This document shows, piece by piece, positions 46,022 to 58,000 of a stretch of DNA of 64,000 nucleotides (the first letter of the stretch is position 1; each line of letters begins with the position of its first letter). The notes under the pieces were generated by a model. That model searched no databases and was not told the DNA's origin. It was given only the letters and a program-made list of their open reading frames with translations. This stretch comes from Marasmius tenuissimus (taxonomy: Eukaryota > Basidiomycota > Agaricomycetes > Agaricales > Marasmiaceae). Made by a program: the position numbers and the translations under genes. Location of the stretch: NCBI GenBank assembly GCA_029532415.1, contig JAQOTA010000002.1:62001-126000 (forward strand), read 5' to 3'.

Positions 46022-47470
46022 TCAGCTACTGGTACCCTCAAGATTCACCTCTCTTAGATCTGCGTGAGATGAATCTGACGATCCAGTGCTACTGAAATGT
46101 AAAGATGGGACACCGTGCATATCCCATAACGACCGTTCCAAAAAAACGAGAACGATGAGAGCTGTAGGATATATTCCCTGTCCAAGGACGTTGAGCGACC
46201 CAAGATCATGGTTGTATCGAGCCAGCGTACCACTAGCAACGTCGAAACTCTGACAAGAACTGCCCTAGCCCCCAGGTATTGTGGTCGCGTGATTTTCGGA
46301 TTTGGTAGAACCTCAAAAATGAGTTGAATGATCTACAAACGGTGGTGAGTAACTAAACAAGGTCATTAGATCTGAAAATTGATTAGGAACTTTCCAGAAG
46401 GAAGACATAAAAGAGACCGGACTCCACAAGCAAGACGGCGACTCTCTCCGCCCTGGCTAACTGACGAGGTAGATTGAGATACTCTCGTAGGGCCTTCCGG
46501 TGAGACCTGGAGGGCAATCGTCTACCCAAGCAATGATAAGATGACAGCAAAGCAAAGGGCAATACTACTACCAAGTTGTGTAGCCAATCACGGCGGTTGC
46601 TGCAACATTTGTTACAACAGAAAGAGCATACGTCACTTCGAGAGCTGGTCGACATTGTGTAGCTGATGTGGACATGCCGGCGTCAACTAAACATCCGATG
46701 AAACCAGATGCCGCACCTGTCGCTCGCATCTCCGTAAGTAACAGGATGTAAGGATTCTCGATTCCGTTGGGAATCCTTACTGACCTGTCAGGGCAAGATG
46801 CAGGACCACCAGGAGGAACACGATCTTCCTCTTGCCGCCAGATAACACGCAAGCTCTCCAAATGACAATAGCGTCGCCCAGAATGAACTGTTATCAGTGC
46901 CAAACGTATGAGCTCACGCTTTTACTTTTGGGGCGGATTAGAAGAAAGGGGACTTACCGCCACTGGGAACAGTATATCATGCATGTCCCCCAATCCACGG
47001 TATTTCTCGAGATAAGCATTGTTCTTTGCTCTCGTGGGCGTCCCGACGTCATTCACGAGAATACTCTGAACACTGGCAATGTAGAACACCATCGTGCAGC
47101 AGATGTCGGCGGTCGTTAGAAGGAACAGGATAACCACGGACAGTCCAAGAGTCACTCTGGCTCTCGCTATCCCATCCTTTCGACTTTGCTATAAAGTCAG
47201 CGGAAAACGTTCGAGAGGTCTACACAGAGCACCTACCGCCATAGTATGATAATAGCTCCCAGAGTAAGCACCATGTAAATACCTAGACAACAAAGATCGA
47301 TAATAGTGGGTGTCAAGAGTTTGAAGGGATTGACTGTGCTCACCATATAAAATCCCGGTCGCCAAAACCTCAGCAAAAGATAGGATAAGGTTACCTCCAT
47401 ATATACTGAGCAAGGAGAACTCTCTCGAGATCTGTGCCACACAATCACTCGCGGGACCCGGATTTTCCAT
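46022..47470 (-). CDS. seven-helix membrane protein, copy 4, with a GA splice donor
   Basis: Eight exons on the minus strand keep one frame (338 residues): 47,344-47,470, 47,237-47,282, 46,958-47,183, 46,785-46,887, 46,572-46,716, 46,395-46,506, 46,231-46,332 and 46,022-46,177. Like copy 1 it has intron 4. The intron after exon 46,395 begins GAAAGT where the paralogues have GTGAGT, GTAAGT or GCAAGT. If this donor is unused, translation ends a few codons later (LLESS-stop) and the last two helices are lost. The family marks are GEVLATG-like AEVLATGILYG, ADICCTMVFYI, GDAIVIWRACVLSG, RAERVAVLLVESGLFYVFLL and GIYPTALIVLVFLERSLWD. It is the most diverged of the four. It may be functional with a non-canonical intron, or freshly inactivated. 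Confidence 0.8.
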
Positions 47471-47689
47471 CTTGAACTAGGGGCGCAGGGGGTGAAGGGT
47501 GAGTAAGGTTACTAGCAGAAGAGAAAAAGGTACTACTAGATATACTCATGATTCTGTAATCGAATCGGAGAACCCAAATTCGTTGTTTGTTGTACTTCTC
47601 TTGCCGCCCATCGTGATTCGTGATGGAGAAAATGGACGGGAAATGGCTCCATCACGCATCAAGCGTCCCCGCCGAGTTGGAAGCTAAAA

Positions 47690-48320
47690 GCTAATTCATT
47701 GATAAGTAGTAAGGTTATAATATCGTGAGCCGCCATCGCATCTGCACCGACTGTTTCACTCACAAAGGATACCAACCTGCTCTTCGTTCAAATCTTCCAT
47801 CATCCGGGACGAAAGTGATGGAGTACGAACCTGCGACGAAGGCGTTCTCGTACTGTTAAGGAAGATTTGGCGAGAAGGATAGAGAGTTCGCTCGTCCAAA
47901 GATCTGAATGCCGCCACGTCAACTAAAACCTCGTTTTCGGGGACTGCCTCCAATTGTATTCGGCATCTACACGACTTAAAGTGTGAGTTCTCCTGACCAT
48001 TGAATAGGGCTGAAACCGATCTAAGGTCTATGCGATCAACAAGAATCTGAACAGACAAGCATATGACTTACTCTCCCGACAACGCCGAATCGTTACCTGC
48101 TCCTGCTTCCAACCCCACAAGGGATAGCCTCATCAACTGTTTCTCTCTTGGGCGCGTAGGGTTTTCTTCTTTTCCTCGCCTCGAAGGAGAAGAGATAAAA
48201 AGCGATTCTCCCATTCTGAACAGCGAAGCCAGTTTCTTCAATTAGTATTGTCGTGTACACCAAGTGGCGAAAGTTCTGTGAAGTGATTCATGAACCGTGC
48301 TTCCTTTGATTCGGGCGACT
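47690..48320. other. remnant of the seven-helix upstream block
   Basis: The sequence around 47,790-48,060 (ATCATCCGGGACGA, a donor-site-free frame, then GTGTGAGTTCTCCTGACCATTG) corresponds to 33,860-34,160 and 43,570-43,840 in the same relative position upstream of a family member. No gene is supportable. Confidence 0.4.
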
Positions 48321-48499
48321 TGCATCTAAGGAAGCACCGACCGGTGTCTGTTAATATCGTGTTCCAAAGTCGATGATCGACTTGAACGAATAAATGAAGG
48401 GAAAGAAGGATTGGTGACGTACCACTTCAAACTCTGCCTGCATCGCAGGTTCCACCGTGTGTTAAGATTCAGGTTCTGTTTGCGATACCGATAAAATGC

Positions 48500-49910
48500 G
48501 GATAGTAAAGTGAGCAAAAGGATTAGTATCAATTTATCAAACGCTGAGCATGATTGCGAACAGTACCGTCTACAAGTCGAAAAACCGAGACGCGCCAGAC
48601 AAGAAACTTCCCAGAATGCATCTTTACGACCTGCAGACAGCCTGAAGTCAAAATCGTCGGCCAACGGATACACCAATGACAAACCGTTCTCAGCGCGGAA
48701 GATCGTCAGTCACGCCGGCCTTATTTTGGGGGTAGAGTAGAGGGCGACTTACTCTGAGAGGAGGAACGGCCTGATAGTACATCCCTCCCGAGCGTCGATG
48801 GGCTAACAGCTTGGACCTACGTCACTAAACCAGGGTGCGGGCTGATTTGGCTACCCCAACAGTTCATGACCTTCGTTGTGACTGCACAACGTCTTGTCCA
48901 CCCCTCCACCCTCCCCAACGCTAGGTATTTGTTGAGTAGTTCTAGTCGTAGTCACAGTCAGCAAGGCCAATCGCGACGTTGAGCTTGGTTCCGTTTCCCT
49001 GCACGTCGTCGTCAAAAGAGAAGAGAACGTAGGAGTAGCCGTTGCAAGATCTTTGGAGGAGTATCGCTCTGGTTTCAGAGATCCGTGTGCCATCACTTCA
49101 GCTCCATCTTGATTTTTGGAACCTAAAATTTAGTCTATACCACTTGAAGCGCGAGCCTCCTCCCTACCGAGCCTAATTAATTATCTCTTGTGACGACACT
49201 GCAGGCAAAGTGGGCTCTTGTCACCATGAACCGAGGTAAACTCTGTTTACGCTCGGTTTCCACCAAGTTCACCGCAAGTTGTCCATGCCTTCGCCTCATG
49301 CAGGAGAAAGTCACGTGAAGTAGGACATACAGCCAATTCGTGGTAAACTTGGCGGAAACCGAGCGTAAACAGAGTTGAACTCGGTTCACAGCGATACGAT
49401 CCCGCATTGCCTGCAGTGCGAACGGCCTAGTATTTCTTCAATCAAGATCGGTCTAAACCAACGAAGCATCTCGTGACTCACCTCAACAAGTTCAACGACC
49501 GGTCGAGGGACTGGTATCCCCTTCATCGGAGACAAAGATTCCGGGTATGGCGTACAGTTTCCAGGTTCCAACAAGATGGTATCGTAGACTCTACAGTCGT
49601 TGTGGTCCTATCCAGCATCTCAATTACGATACTGATGATACATGAACAAAGTGAGCGAAAGGATTGTTTGCGAGTGAGAGTCGAGTATTGCGAGCAGGAT
49701 GGTAAACCTCCAGGCCACGAGTCAAAACATACGATGAGCACTCGACGAGGCAATAGAGATATACCTCGGGATTCGTCTTCTCCCTCGCAGACAGCCTGAT
49801 ATACGAGAATCAAGAGCCGCGGACCAATAAATCATGGTGGTAAAAAAACAAGGTCGTCCGCGCTTATGTCATCACCTCCGGAGATCTGGCGTGGGTGCTT
49901 GTGGGTGCCA
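48500..49910. repeat. partial copies of the dispersed repeat and upstream-block sequences
   Basis: Two stretches (48,530-48,680 and 49,640-49,910) share TTGCGA(A/G)CAG and GCAGACAGCCTGA with each other and with 45,490-45,690. The segment 49,142-49,200 resembles 34,090-34,130. A MITE is nested at 49,227. I see no coding gene. Confidence 0.5.
49227..49387. mobile_element. 161-bp MITE-like inverted-repeat element
   Basis: The left end TGAACCGAGGTAAACTCTGT through about 49,272 pairs with the right end (about 49,338-49,387) with few mismatches, including ACTCTGTTTACGCTCGGTTT on both strands. Flanking dinucleotides are CA on each side, which could be a 2-bp duplication, but no empty site was found. 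Confidence 0.7.
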
Positions 49911-50227
49911 TCTTCCGAGCCCAGAACGTACCGACCAACCCATTCAACCACGACACGTCTCCGAGGTTCTAGATCCGGATCAAGCACGCATCTAGACGGT
50001 CTTTAGTGAATACCAAATCCCAAAGATCCATATCCCATCTATCCCAAATACGAACAAAAGCGCGAGTCCAGATGCGCCCTAAACCATCCCACTGACAGAC
50101 TTTGAATCGGCCCAGCGTTTGGTTATAATAGAATATATTACGGCCATCGAGATAGAGATATAAAAAAACAAAGAAAAAAGTTCTTGGTCAAGACCGATAA
50201 TAACAATAGAATTCAAAAAGACAGAAA

Positions 50228-51335
50228 TCAATCCACCTTCCTAGACCACTTCCTGTTCCCCTGGGGTGGTGGCGTAGCCACACGATGATGTATCCCTCCC
50301 TGTCCATACCCAGGCGCCGTCGCCGGTACCGGTGCCTGCACTTGCGTCTGACTCTGCCACGCTTCATACTCCCTCTTCAACCCCCCATTCGAATCCTTTT
50401 CACCACTCAACGGGGAAGCAGAAGCATACTCCCGAAACTTCCCTTCCTCCACCCTCACCCCCTGTCCCCAATACATCCAAACCTGGACCCCCAAAACCAA
50501 ATTCAACACCAACGCCAACAAAAAACCCGCCGCTACAACCGAATCCCCAACCTCCTGCGCGATCGTGAACAGTCTAGCAGCACACCCAGCCACCTGCGAG
50601 ATCACCGCAAACGCAGAAAGCTGACCCGTACTCTTCGAGCGGTAGTTTTGCCTGATCTGTGGGAGTTTGGAGAATAAGGATAGCGGTAACGTCGCTAGTT
50701 GGAGGATTTGGAGGAAGTCTTTGTCTATCGAATATAACAACCCCGCTGTTCCGAGGACTCCGACTGCTGTTGCTGCTATCTTCGAGGAGGCGGAAGAGGA
50801 AGAGGAGCGCAACTTGGTAGGCGCGTAATAGATGATTAAGAACGTGATGACGATATTTTGGATCGTCAAGAACAGGTTCTCTCCGTACGTCGAGAACGGG
50901 AATTCGTTTCTGTACGCATAGGCGAGGGTTATCCCGTACGAGAGCGTTTCGAGGATGTACGAAGGTAACGAGATGCCTCGTGCTGAGCGGGCGTTCACAA
51001 CTGCGGGGTGGGGTGGGTGAAGGTCAGTGTCAACTCGTGAACGTATAAACCAAAAAAGCCAGCAACTCACTCAGCATCAACTGAGGAACCTTCATAATCG
51101 AACCCCCAACGACAATCCCAATCCCCAGTCCTTTTGAAATCGAATACTTGATACACTCAACATCCCCAACGTTGAGGTTTTCTACAAGTGACGTGTAGCA
51201 TTTCTAAAAAATACCCAAGCCCTGTTTAGTTTCAACACGAATTGACGGGAAAAGAACGACAATACGCACCTCGCCAACGATACTAACACCCAAATCTCTA
51301 ACGAACCAAGGCAAGTTCTTGGTTATAGCCGACAT
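50228..51335 (-). CDS. MPDU1: PQ-loop protein, mannose-P-dolichol utilisation defect 1 (MPDU1) family
   Basis: Three exons (51,270-51,335, 51,071-51,203 and 50,228-51,000) give 323 residues. Human MPDU1 is about 247; the extra length is a low-complexity C-terminal tail rich in Ser, Gln and Pro. Two PQ-loop repeats are visible: GSIMKVPQLMLIVNARSARG followed by ISLPSYILETLSYGITLAYAY, and SKLPQIRQNYRSKSTGQLSA followed by FAVISQVAGCAARLFT. Other helices include FLTIQNIVITFLIIYY and AGFLLALVLNLVLGVQVW. MPDU1 proteins sit in the ER membrane and are needed for use of dolichol-phosphate-mannose and -glucose in N-glycan and GPI-anchor synthesis. The start MSAITKNLPWFVRD is the first ATG and precedes a well-placed GTGCGT donor. 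Introns are 66 and 70 nt. Confidence 0.93.
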
Positions 51336-52228
51336 GGTAGACGAGGAACACGCGCGTGGTGATGGAACGAAAGCAAAATATACGTACGTCGGACGAAAAA
51401 AAAGGCGAGGCAGTGGCGGTACACCGGTTGGAATTTAGGGTTAGGATTAGGAGCTCGAACCTCCGGAGGTCAAAGCTACCAGTCCATGGACCGAGGTCTC
51501 ACTCTATGTATGTCATCTTTCGAATTCACATTCACATTTCGCATTCTCGTAGTCTCGGAAGAGGAGAGAGTAGGTAGGTAGGTCGAAAAAAAAAAGAAGA
51601 GGTCGGGATAGAGTACATGACAAATAACTCATAGTACTTTGACTTTGATCAAGAAAGAAAAGAAAGAAAAGAAAGAAGAAAAAAAGAGGAAGCAAGCGAA
51701 GCGCGGAGTATGATGGTAGTGAGGTGTAGCAATGTCGTCGTCGGTGGTCAGGGGAGGATGTCAAGAAGTGAAGAGGGAAAAAACATTATATGAGACTACG
51801 AAACGTCGAGAAGAACAAAATATCGATAAAGAAAAACAAACGAGACTTGTTGGCGTTGGTGTGGAGTGGGGGGCGGAACCGAGACGAACGCGAACGCGAA
51901 ACGAGAATGATAGAGAAAATCCAAAAAAATCTCCTTCACAAGTCAACAGTCCAATAGTCGGAAGCCGGGGAGGGTTGGGGGGCGAGAGTTTACCCCGTCA
52001 TGCATGGTGTGATAGAGAGACAGTCGAGGCGAGGCGAAGGGAAACGTGCAAGAAAAAATGCTGAGGGGGTGAGAGGAGGCAGTGGAAGAGGCAGAGGCAA
52101 GAACATAAAACACAGAAACAAGAATGATTATCCAGGTAGGTACAAGTTTGGAAAAAAAGAAGTCGTATATGTAATGTTGGCCAAGAAAAGCAGGAAGAAC
52201 GTGAAGGGGGACAGAAATAGAAAACCCT
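51336..52228. other. intergenic between MPDU1 promoter and G-alpha 3' end
   Basis: 893 bp, purine-rich on the plus strand with A/G low-complexity tracts (for example 51,580-51,700). No gene. It should contain the MPDU1 promoter and the G-alpha 3' UTR. Confidence 0.5.
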
Positions 52229-54106
52229 CTACAGCAATCCACATTCCCTCAGATGGAGCTGAAGGAGGATATCCTGGATCGCACTCAACACGACTGTAAA
52301 CCGCGGGAGGTAACGATGTGGGGGGCATGATGGTGGTAGCGAACAGAACGTCCAAATTCGGAATGGCGGGGAAGAAGGTAACAGCAACAGCAACGGCAAC
52401 AAAACGACGTATTCATATCCGATATGATGAAGGATCAAAACAAGACGGGTTGACATGACGCATGGCGGGGCGATAACATGGTAGCGAATTGATGGTAACA
52501 GCAACAACGAACAAGCAATAAGTCAGCGCAAATCCAACACACATCAATAATCGGTAAACGATCACTTACACTTAATCTGTTGCGTATCCGTGGCACACGT
52601 ATAGTGGGCGTAAATTTGTTTCGTCGCAGCGCTCTGGTTCAAGCTAACGAACCGGTGCAAGAGATACTCGCAAGCGGCATCGTAGTTGTCACCACCGTTG
52701 TAATCGGGGAAGTAATCACCTGCAAGGAGAAATTTGGGCGTCAGCGAGGCGGTTCAAACATTAGGAGCGGGCGGGCGGAAAGGGGAGGAGAAACGTCGGA
52801 GCGGCTTTGACAGGCAAGCCAGCGATGGTCCCCGACATTGAGGGGATAAAGGGGTAGCTGCTGTCTGCCAAAACTGGACGCCGCAGGGGCTGGAGAAATA
52901 AAAAAGAAAGACGACACATACCTAGCGGTGACCGAGGAAGCTTCTCAGCGAACAAATCGATCTTGTTCAAGAAGAGAATCTGTGGAAGCGAAATGATCAG
53001 CCAAGAGTCGTAATGAGCAATCAACGGGAGGTGAACTTACGATGGATGTCTTTACGAACCACCTCGAATTACATATCGAATCGAAAAGCGTAAGAGCTTC
53101 TTGCATACGGTTCTAGGAGGAGATTGCTCAGCGAGGAGAGCAGACTGAAAGACGAACAAAATAGAACATACCACACTCTCATCCTCGTAAAGCATCTGGT
53201 CGTACTCGGACAAACTGACCAAGAAGACCAACGCAGTGACGTTCTCGAAACAGTGAATCCACTTCTTTCGCTCGCTACGCTGACCACCGACATCAAAGAG
53301 CTTGTATGTGAGCTCTCCGACCTTGAAGGTCGTCTCCGTGATACCCGTTGTCTTGACACGACTCCTAAGGATATCCTGGTCGGTAGGCATGTAACCCGGT
53401 GCAGACATCCTGTCTATCGAGTTGAAGTAGTAGACCGCCGAGTCGTTGAGCTGGAACTCTCTTGAACGACGAACTGCCTCCTTCACACCAGGGTCCTTCC
53501 ACAGCGACCGAATTGCATCGGATACATCGTTGGGGAGGACGTCGACCTCGACTTGCATAGGCAGAGCGAGGATAGTAGCACGGCGAGCGTCGTTTTGGGG
53601 AGAAAGAGTGAGGTCTAGCTGAGGCATAGCTTCAAGGATAGCACTATCATCCAAAGTTCATCATCGTCAGGAACCCCATCACGCAATGCCTTGGAGCTGG
53701 GAAGGGAGAGGGCCACTCACCGCATAGACTGGATAGTATTCGAGAAGATAATCTCCTTGTACGACTCTCTCTCCTGCTCATTGTACCCTCCGTGATGAAT
53801 GAGCTTCATCTGCTTCAGCACTGTCGACTATAGGAGGTAACCCAGAAAAAAAGGGTCTCTCGTCAGCAACGCCCAACGTCGTCGACAGCTCGCTCAGAAC
53901 GCACCTTGCCGGATTCACCAGCTCCCAACAAGAGCATTTTAATCTCGTTCTTCGCCATCAAGCGGTCCCTCTTGAGCTGGTTCTCAATCTCATCGTTACC
54001 TGGAAAGCACCCGTTGTCAGCGACTCCACAGACGGAACATCAAAACAGGACAGCACTTACGGGCCTTGGCCTCTTCGTCGATACCAGATGACTGTACGCA
54101 ACCCAT
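52229..54106 (-). CDS. heterotrimeric G-protein alpha subunit
   Basis: Eight exons on the minus strand give 354 residues, the standard length: 54,061-54,106, 53,905-53,999, 53,721-53,827, 53,172-53,643, 53,041-53,112, 52,922-52,979, 52,570-52,719 and 52,229-52,293. The N-terminus MGCVQSS has the myristoylated Gly2 and palmitoylated Cys3. GTP-binding motifs are GAGESGKST (P-loop), RVKTTGI (switch I, Arg finger), [12 protein letters not shown] (switch II), NKID and TCATDT. The C-terminus ECGLL has the Cys at position -4 typical of Gi-like, pertussis-toxin-sensitive fungal group I subunits. It relays signals from seven-helix receptors, for example pheromone or nutrient receptors, at the plasma membrane. 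The last intron (52,294-52,569, 276 nt) is unusually long for this locus. The family and gene are certain; the exact orthologue (GPA number) is not. Confidence 0.97.
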
Positions 54107-55649
54107 TGCGAATGTATGAGGGTAGTATAGAGAAAAAGGGAAGAGGGATGTAGGGGAAGGGAGGAGGAAAAGGAACGACTTGAGTTTTTGGTTGCGAACT
54201 AAAAACTGTAAAAGGAAAGGGGAAAAAACCGCCCGCCAACTGGAATCGTGCTCCCTGAGAAGTTGATGGGAAAATATGTAGCTTTGTTTGGGTTTATTGA
54301 CTGACTATTGGTAAGCTGATCCCTGCCGGTCGATTTGCCGGTGTCAACATATTTTTATTCCGCATAGCTCCCTTTCTCTCTCTTTTCCCCTCCGGCCCCC
54401 CCTCCCTTCTTCTGCGGTTTTGCTCCTGAGTCAGATCTGGGCAGCACCTTGAAACGTAGACTAATTCCCCTATGGTCGTTTGATTTTTTGGTTTTTTTGC
54501 CGTGGTCGAAGGATTCTCTCTTGGGCACAAGCGTTGTCTCTATGGGAACTTTACCGGACGGTTACCGCCACCGCTAATATAAAACCATGATCCCACTCCA
54601 GGACACCCACTTAAATTGCTCTCTTGACAAGTTGAGAGCTTTGCACCAAACGTACTTTACTTACTGTCCTTGCGGTCTATGATCAAAAGCTTCAACTTGG
54701 TTCCACGTTCCACGTTCCACGTTCATCGGCGTCGAATCCCCCCTATGATCCCTCGCGACCTCGATGTGCTGCTGATCATGGTCCCGGTCCCCCGGAAGTG
54801 AGTGTACACCGTGGATATTGACCGGAAACCATACCACTGCCATATCTCTTGCGGGTTCCTCAACATACAACCAATCCAGGTCGGTATTGTTCTCATCAAC
54901 CGAATCTTTTGATGCGAGGGGGTGGTGAAACCGCGCCACAATATACATTCATACTTCCATTGAATATTCAAGAACCTGAAATACCATAAAGGGGTGACGA
55001 TCAATGTGGTTCGTTCTACATCCAACTTCTGGCACGGAATCAGAATCAATATGCATCGTCATCATCATTGTGAGCGGAGAAGAATGGCCTGTCGGTCGGC
55101 GGAGGTTCTCCTTCCCTCGATCTACAAAAAGACCCTCCTACTTCGTCGCAAGTCTTGACTCCTTATACCGGTGCTGGCAATACGATTAGCCTCGTTCCTA
55201 CCCACTTCTTACACGCTGTATGGACCCTGGATATATGGAGACTGGGACGAAGAAATTCCTGAATTGCCGGAGCGACGAGCTCCATTCCGATGTCTTCGAG
55301 CGAAGACCCACTTCATTGACACAGGCTAATAGTAAGACCACTTATCCTCCGAAAGAGCAGATAGTTGTTCACGTCGACTCGGACTTTACGAGTTGATATA
55401 AGAGTCAAAACTCTATCAGGAGCCTATACACACTAGCCCCTCTTTGTACCTCGAAACAAGTACTATCATTATGTGTTCCGCTCTGATATCAGTGTATGTA
55501 AGTACCTCCTACAGTAACACAAGTACTCAGTAGTCTCCCCTCCTCTTCGTTTTTCGCAAAGCACACCTCGGATTCTCAAAATTCAGAATCCCAGATGCTC
55601 CACCTCACGTTAGTACCCTCACTCGCTCTCGGAATCCGGCTTTTGCTCA
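54107..55649. other. G-alpha upstream region, no supportable gene
   Basis: A minus-strand open frame 54,661-54,948 (95 residues, starting MYIVARFHH) is unrecognised, and its upstream splice context is unclear. CCACGTT is repeated in tandem near 54,702-54,722. The rest should include the G-alpha promoter and 5' UTR. Confidence 0.4.
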
Positions 55650-58000
55650 AACCGCACGATACTCAAGTACTGTGAAAAAGTCGCCTATCAGACCCTGGCA
55701 ACCTGATTTGCGAAACCCGAAACCCGAGCCTAGGGTTCTCCGTATTTCTGAACGTCCGTTGCCACATCATAAGTACAGACGATTTGGTCTTGCCCTTTCT
55801 CTATCCACAGCGGCGGGATTGGACCTACCTCGAAGGACTTACACCCCGGGTCTCATGCCAGGAGATTTATTCTGACTTGTCTTCCTACGCCGGCGACCCT
55901 CATGAATAAATAAGTATATTCATTCGACCCTATGCCTAGCAGATCCTAGGCCCAGACTTTCAGACGTCACGCGTTATTCTCAGGTGCTTGGTCCTACTCC
56001 GACTCGTTGTTTCGTCAACGAATGCGGAGCGAAGCATTCTCTCGAGGCCCCCACACTTCGACTTCAGATGGAAGATGAACTCTATCGTGATCCTATACCG
56101 GCCCCGTTTTTGTACTTCGAAGCATACATACCGCTTGCCCAACACTGCTGCTGGCCTGCCTTTCCCCCTCCCCCCCTTCCTCTCCCTCAGATTCGAATCC
56201 TAAATGTCGACAGGTCACAGAAACCCCTCACGCAGGGTCGATGTAGGTATAAACTTACCGGATTGCCGACGGAGTCTCATTTCAACATCGAGCGCCGATG
56301 GCTCACTCCACATGGTCCTCTGGAACGCAAATCGTCGCATCGTTCAAGTATCACTTATCGGAGCAACCGAGTCAGGAGCCTCTTCTGCACCGGAATCCAG
56401 ATTCCTAATTTCTGAACGCTCTTTCTCAAACCGTTCATCTCGCACAACACGCTGCTGTAAAATCCGCCTACTATCAGGTCCCAGTGGCAAGAAACCCGAA
56501 CCATGTAACCTGGGGTTCTGAACTCCAGTGCCACAATCATGTTTGGTACGATCGATGCGGTTCAGCATTTGCTTTCTCTCCGTCTACTTACAGTGATGAG
56601 TCACGCTGGGCGGTTGAAGTGTTGGACCTAGCTTGAAAGACTCATTTCCTAGGATCCATACGAGGGAATTTGTTCTGACTTATCTTCTCAAGTCCGCAAC
56701 CCTCACGAGTACATTCATTCAGACTCACGCTTAGTGGTCACGATTATATCTAGGTATCTCGAGTCCCAAGTACTGGTTATTTTGTCGACGAATGGCATTC
56801 TCTCGAGGCGCGCTTCACTTTGGTGTCAGTTTCAAGATGCAGAAATCGAGAGACACTGAACCTAAGTACCCCGGCCACGTTTTGTACTCCGGAGTATACA
56901 TACCCTTGCGCAAGTACTGATGCTTTTCCTCTCCTCAACTTCTCCGCTGCCTCTTCGTTCTCGGATTCCAGAACCTGTCCTCCGGCAGATACTAAGAATG
57001 CAAAACGTATCGTCGGAACAACCTCCTGATGTAAAATGTGTTGTCAGAACTCTTTTAGGGGCCTTCTGTACTCTAGTACTGTCAAACTCAGTAGAAGGCA
57101 CTCCCCCTTCCTAGTTCTCGCGAAGTATCTCAAATTACCAGTAGAATCCAGATTCCTAGTGCTTGGGGGGTCCCGACTCCTCAGTAGCTCGGAACCCGGA
57201 TCTTCTCACTGTTCAGGCCCGTAAAATACTATAGAATTCGCCTATCAGGTCCTGTTCTGGCAAACCTGATTCGCGAAACCCAAAACCGTGTAACCTGGGG
57301 TTCCCCGAATTCTAGATTCCAGTTGCCACACTTACCTCGGACGCGGTTCAATTTCCCTCCAATGTTCATCTACAGCGGCGACCCCCTGGATTAATGAGTG
57401 CTTGAACATACCTCGATGGACCTATACTCCGGGCCTAAGTGTCCAATATCGGTCCCATGGATTTGTTTCTGACTTCTTCTCCTAAACCCACGACCCTTGA
57501 CCCCCACAACCGGGTCCAGACTTCCGCTTCCAGACGTCATTTCCCTCATTCCTACTAACTTTGAAGTTTGCCATCATATGTACTTACATGCAATTCGGAA
57601 ATTACTTTGTTCATCGCTTAGAGCTCCTCCTGATCGAGTCGACCCTGCATAGTTCATAGTTCATAAAAGTATACTTCGAAGACACGAGGCTACCTCTCGT
57701 ATCGTGCGGCGGGATTCGTGCTGGAATCCTTAATTTGGGACCTGTCACCTGCTCTCTTGCTCTTGGCTCAGCCCTCGAGTTACCTACACTACCCACATAT
57801 CTCAAGGCCTTGGAGACTCGTCCGAGCTACTGTTCCAGCCCGGACCCCGGTCCCTCGATTTCTATCGATCCACATCCTCTCCGAAGCTCAGAGTCACTTC
57901 GGATTCCGACCTCCTTTTCCTTTTCCCCCCGACCCTGCCTATAAGTTTTGGGTCGGTCGGTCGGCAAATACATACTCACCATCAATAGTTCAACTGTTCT
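55650..58000 (+). repeat. diverged direct tandem repeats, three units of about 0.78 kb
   Basis: Landmarks recur in order with a period of about 775-795 bp. These are a CGCCTA(T/C)(C/T)A segment followed by AAACCCGAA/AAACCCAAAA and GGGTTC (55,680, 56,470 and 57,240), a TCTGACTT segment (55,873, 56,686 and about 57,470), and TCGTCAACGAATG/TCGACGAATGGCATTCTCTCGAGG (56,010 and 56,775). Open frames inside do not agree in phase between units, so it is not coding. The third unit fades near 58,000. Confidence 0.7.

Noticed and set aside
54661..54948. 95-residue minus-strand frame as a gene
   Set aside because: No homologous domain was recognised, and the upstream in-frame stop precedes a weak splice context. 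Kept only as a note in the intergenic entry.
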